The position numbers and the translations under genes were made by a program. From positions 1 to 10,654 of the forward strand of contig CALCME010000037.1 in the NCBI GenBank assembly GCA_937965925.1: 10,654 bases of DNA, given 5' to 3'. Positions 8,689 to 10,654 of the stretch are shown here, piece by piece. How positions within the stretch are numbered: position 1 is the stretch's first letter; each line of letters opens with the position of its first letter. Under the pieces are notes generated by a model. The model made no database searches. It saw only the letters and a program-made list of their open reading frames with translations, and was not told the DNA's origin. This DNA is from Candidatus Absconditabacterales bacterium (GTDB taxonomy: Bacteria; Patescibacteriota; Gracilibacteria; Absconditabacterales; Absconditicoccaceae).

Positions 8689-9438
8689 TTACAAAAATAA
8701 GAATCTCATTCATCATAACAACATGAGCAACGCTATTCCTCTATGAAATCGTGTGTTTGATATACGGATATGAAGAAGATATCATATGAATATGGCTATT
8801 GCTACGATTACGAGAATCTCTCGATAGTGACGAATCTCAGTGAATGAAAACGTTCATTGGTATTGAAATTGGATCACACGTCGAATGTTTAGGGTAAGAA
8901 AAATAAGTGCAAACGTACTACGGAACTGAGATTTATCAACGAAGTCTTGTTTGTTTGCCATAGCCAAAAAGACCCCTCATGATCAGAACAGTCATTGAAT
9001 GATACCTCATACGAGTGTTATCGCTCTTTTTGCACTTGTACTGAAGGTCATTGTCTTGATGAAAAGAGACTGGAGAGCATAGATGAGGAGGAAGAGTGCG
9101 AATCACTTTAGAAGAATTGTATTGTCTCCCAGATCTACAAGAAATGTTCCAATAATGGTTCATGGAAATGTTCGAGCTACGACAGTTTTGTATAACGGTC
9201 GAGAGATGTTTTTATGATCAGTGATCAGGGTGAAGAGCGTTGACGTAATACCCGTAAAAAGCCCCAAGAAGATGAACTCCTTGAAAAATGCTATATCTCA
9301 GACAAATCCAAACAAAGTGATTGCCATAATGAATCATCATATACCAAACACACTCTGTCCGATATATCACAGAAAGAAGCTGATGTGGAGGAGGAATCAT
9401 TGCATGCAGACTGAAATGGTAAGATGATAAAATTTCAT
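8689..9438 (-). CDS. TauE/SafE (TSUP) family membrane permease
   Basis: A 249-residue membrane protein from ATG 9438 to TAA 8691-8689; an in-frame ATG at 9465 would add nine residues. It shows the two-repeat form of sulfite-exporter-type permeases: first repeat GYIGQSVFGIGGFIMA (24-39), second repeat LVGGIIQGLFGSGGVFLAM (142-160), with hydrophobic helices between and after, and FRSTFALIFLTLN (172-184) matching the conserved Arg region. Several motif glycines are TGA. CGA at 9201-9199 (NIS-x-PLY) and 9174-9172 (VVA-x-TFPG) fit Trp, as in the I-x-W pattern after the second helix of relatives. The family moves sulfite, sulfoacetate, taurine-related or other organic anions; the substrate here is unknown. 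It lies 113 nt after the DMT gene. Confidence 0.8.
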
Positions 9439-9506
9439 TCTTGACGTTCTCTTGCATATATGCATACAATATCTATATATGGGCTCCACACAGTATGAAA
9501 TGGAAT

Positions 9507-9542
9507 CTCACGGTGTTCTTCGGAACGGGTGAGGTTTTTTTT
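9507..9542 (+). terminator. UUCG-loop hairpin with T8 tract, on the strand opposite the genes
   Basis: On the plus strand CTCAC (9507-9511) pairs with GTGAG (9529-9533), and GTTC (9515-9518) pairs with GAAC (9523-9526) around a TTCG tetraloop, with a small 3/2 internal loop; eight T follow at 9535-9542. That is a good intrinsic terminator for plus-strand transcription, although flanking genes are all minus. Read on the minus strand the hairpin follows the DMT stop by 18 nt but has only a weak T tract. Confidence 0.6.
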
Positions 9543-9551
9543 ATTGATTAA

Positions 9552-10529
9552 TTATTTCTCTATTGCTTGGTCTGTATGTCTATGTCTTACTAATCACAGA
9601 ATACTTCATGTAATAATAATCACCCCGATCCATTGTCGTGATGTAAACAATACTCATACTCATCAGAAGATGGCAAAGAGTTCTAGACTCACGGGAAGTG
9701 AGAGTTCATAGAGTGTTGCGTGTGACGCTTGGACTGATTGTATCCCCTTGTAGTATAATCCAAGTGCCACACATCCAGATAGTACTGCTATGAGTGTAAA
9801 GATTTTCCACTGGGTTTGAATAATATCTCGGAGTGATCAGAGTTCTCCCATACCTATGATGATGAGAGATCATGCTACTGCTGTCAGTATCAGTCTCAGA
9901 AACGCTATCTGATAGAACTTAAGTTCCTTACTCAGTGATCTTGCTAGTACGGTTTGTGTTCCTCGACAGAATGCTGCAAGAAGAGCTCGTCAAGAGGCAA
10001 GGATGATATCTTCTTTCCCTTCGATGTTTGGCATCTGAAATCAAAAGGTGATCAGATAACTTCATATCAGAGCAAACACAAAGAACATCCAATATTTTTT
10101 CGAAATTGTTTCTCACAAGAATAAGAACGCTCCCAACACCGCAAACAATGGTTGCAATTTTTGTAGTGCAGCGGGCAGAGCGAGTGCATCGAAGTGCATG
10201 AGGAACAGTGACTTTGTCAGTGCATATGTCCCCAATACTCATCACAACAGTGCTATACAGACTGCCGTGATCCATCCTTTTGATGAAAGATTCTTGAGAT
10301 CTTGTGTTGTTTGTGATCGACTAATCGTTTTGGATATACGGGATTTGCTTAGTCATAAGATACAAAAGAGAATAAGAGCAACGACCACTCAGAAGAGATG
10401 TTCTGCTCACACCACCAAGAGGGGATTGTACTCATACAATGCCCCTCTTAGAAAACTATAGTCGACTGCTCGGATGATTCATGCTGCTATGATGCACAGT
10501 GGTCACAGGGGGAGGAGTGTTTTGTTCAT
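9552..10529 (-). CDS. EamA/DMT superfamily transporter
   Basis: A 325-residue polytopic membrane protein from ATG 10529 (MNKTLLPLGPL) to TAA 9554-9552, with about ten hydrophobic segments as in the drug/metabolite transporter superfamily. It has two EamA repeats. The first includes LPAALQKLQPLFAVLGAFLFLGE and ends GSYLITFG; the second runs from ALLAAF to QWIGVIIITGSILGL. CGA codons stand at the family's conserved Trp sites: 10472-10470 in GII-x-AVDYSFLRGAL and 9965-9963 in AAFC-x-GTQTVLAR, while the neighbouring true arginines are AGA. About 18 glycines are TGA. Substrates of this family include metabolites, nucleotide sugars and drugs; none can be assigned here. It is the first complete gene of the minus-strand row. 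Confidence 0.85.
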
Positions 10530-10654
10530 GGATGGTTGTGTAATGGTAAATGAGATATGTGTATATTTATTCTGTATATATATGTTTATCTATTTTTACG
10601 CCTATTTTATTTCTTTAAGAGTCAGAATATTCGTAATGGAATTTTGTTTTCTGT
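10530..10654. other. AT-rich leader upstream of the DMT gene, with possible tail of another gene
   Basis: These 125 nt are AT-rich with TATATATA-type runs, and probably include the DMT promoter, but I cannot pick a convincing -35/-10 pair. All three minus-strand frames run open for a short way from the window edge before a stop, so the last codons of an upstream minus-strand gene may lie at 10600-10654; which frame is right cannot be told. Confidence 0.25.

Noticed and set aside
1553..10529. A new defence or toxin-antitoxin system among the minus-strand genes
   Set aside because: The genes are recognisable transport, folate, regulatory and surface families with no nuclease, toxin or effector signature; the protease alone is not enough.
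1..10654. TGA as tryptophan (Mycoplasma-type code)
   Set aside because: TGA lands on glycines of P-loop, GNSGSP and TauE glycine motifs, while TGG is used for Trp; Gly explains every motif.
1..10654. A decayed region full of pseudogenes, as the short standard-code ORFs suggest
   Set aside because: Breaks in the standard reading are only at TGA; frames are otherwise clean with full-length domains and intact catalytic residues.

Overview
The window reads as a fragment of an Absconditabacteria (candidate division SR1) genome, or a close Gracilibacteria relative within the Patescibacteria/CPR. With the standard code it appears to hold only short broken ORFs. If TGA is read as glycine (translation table 25), long clean genes fill it on both strands, and TGA falls on invariant glycines such as the FolC P-loop and the GNSGSP serine-protease motif. 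A second recoding is visible: CGA and CGG sit where families have tryptophan or another aromatic residue, while conserved arginines use AGA, AGG, CGT or CGC. As I recall it, UGA=Gly together with CGA/CGG=Trp is the code predicted for Absconditabacterales. All translations below use both rules.

Layout. On the plus strand there are two genes: the 3' part of an SH3b plus lysozyme-like wall hydrolase (1-831) and a CYTH phosphohydrolase/cyclase (905-1426). A perfect 13-bp hairpin terminator (1491-1519) separates them from a convergent row of ten minus-strand genes that runs from 10529 down to 1553. In transcription order these are: EamA/DMT transporter, TauE/SafE permease, FGase/PghP-like hydrolase, FolC, trypsin-like serine protease, YecM-like VOC protein, GyrI-like ligand-binding protein, TetR regulator, Wzy/WaaL-type O-antigen ligase, and a secreted SLH-domain protein.

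How they may work together. The segment 1553-4258 looks like an envelope unit: TetR and the ligase lie 29 nt apart, followed by a secreted surface-layer-type protein. A large inverted repeat overlapping a TATAAT box lies upstream of tetR. The segment 5269-10529 is a loose collection of transport and housekeeping genes, mostly with short gaps. One gap (9439-9551) carries a plus-strand hairpin with a UUCG loop and a T8 tract, facing against the genes. The FGase/PghP-like gene has an intact reading frame but no ATG, GTG or TTG upstream of its first conserved motif. No tRNA, rRNA, CRISPR array, transposase or phage structural gene was seen, and no gap without a gene reaches 300 nt.
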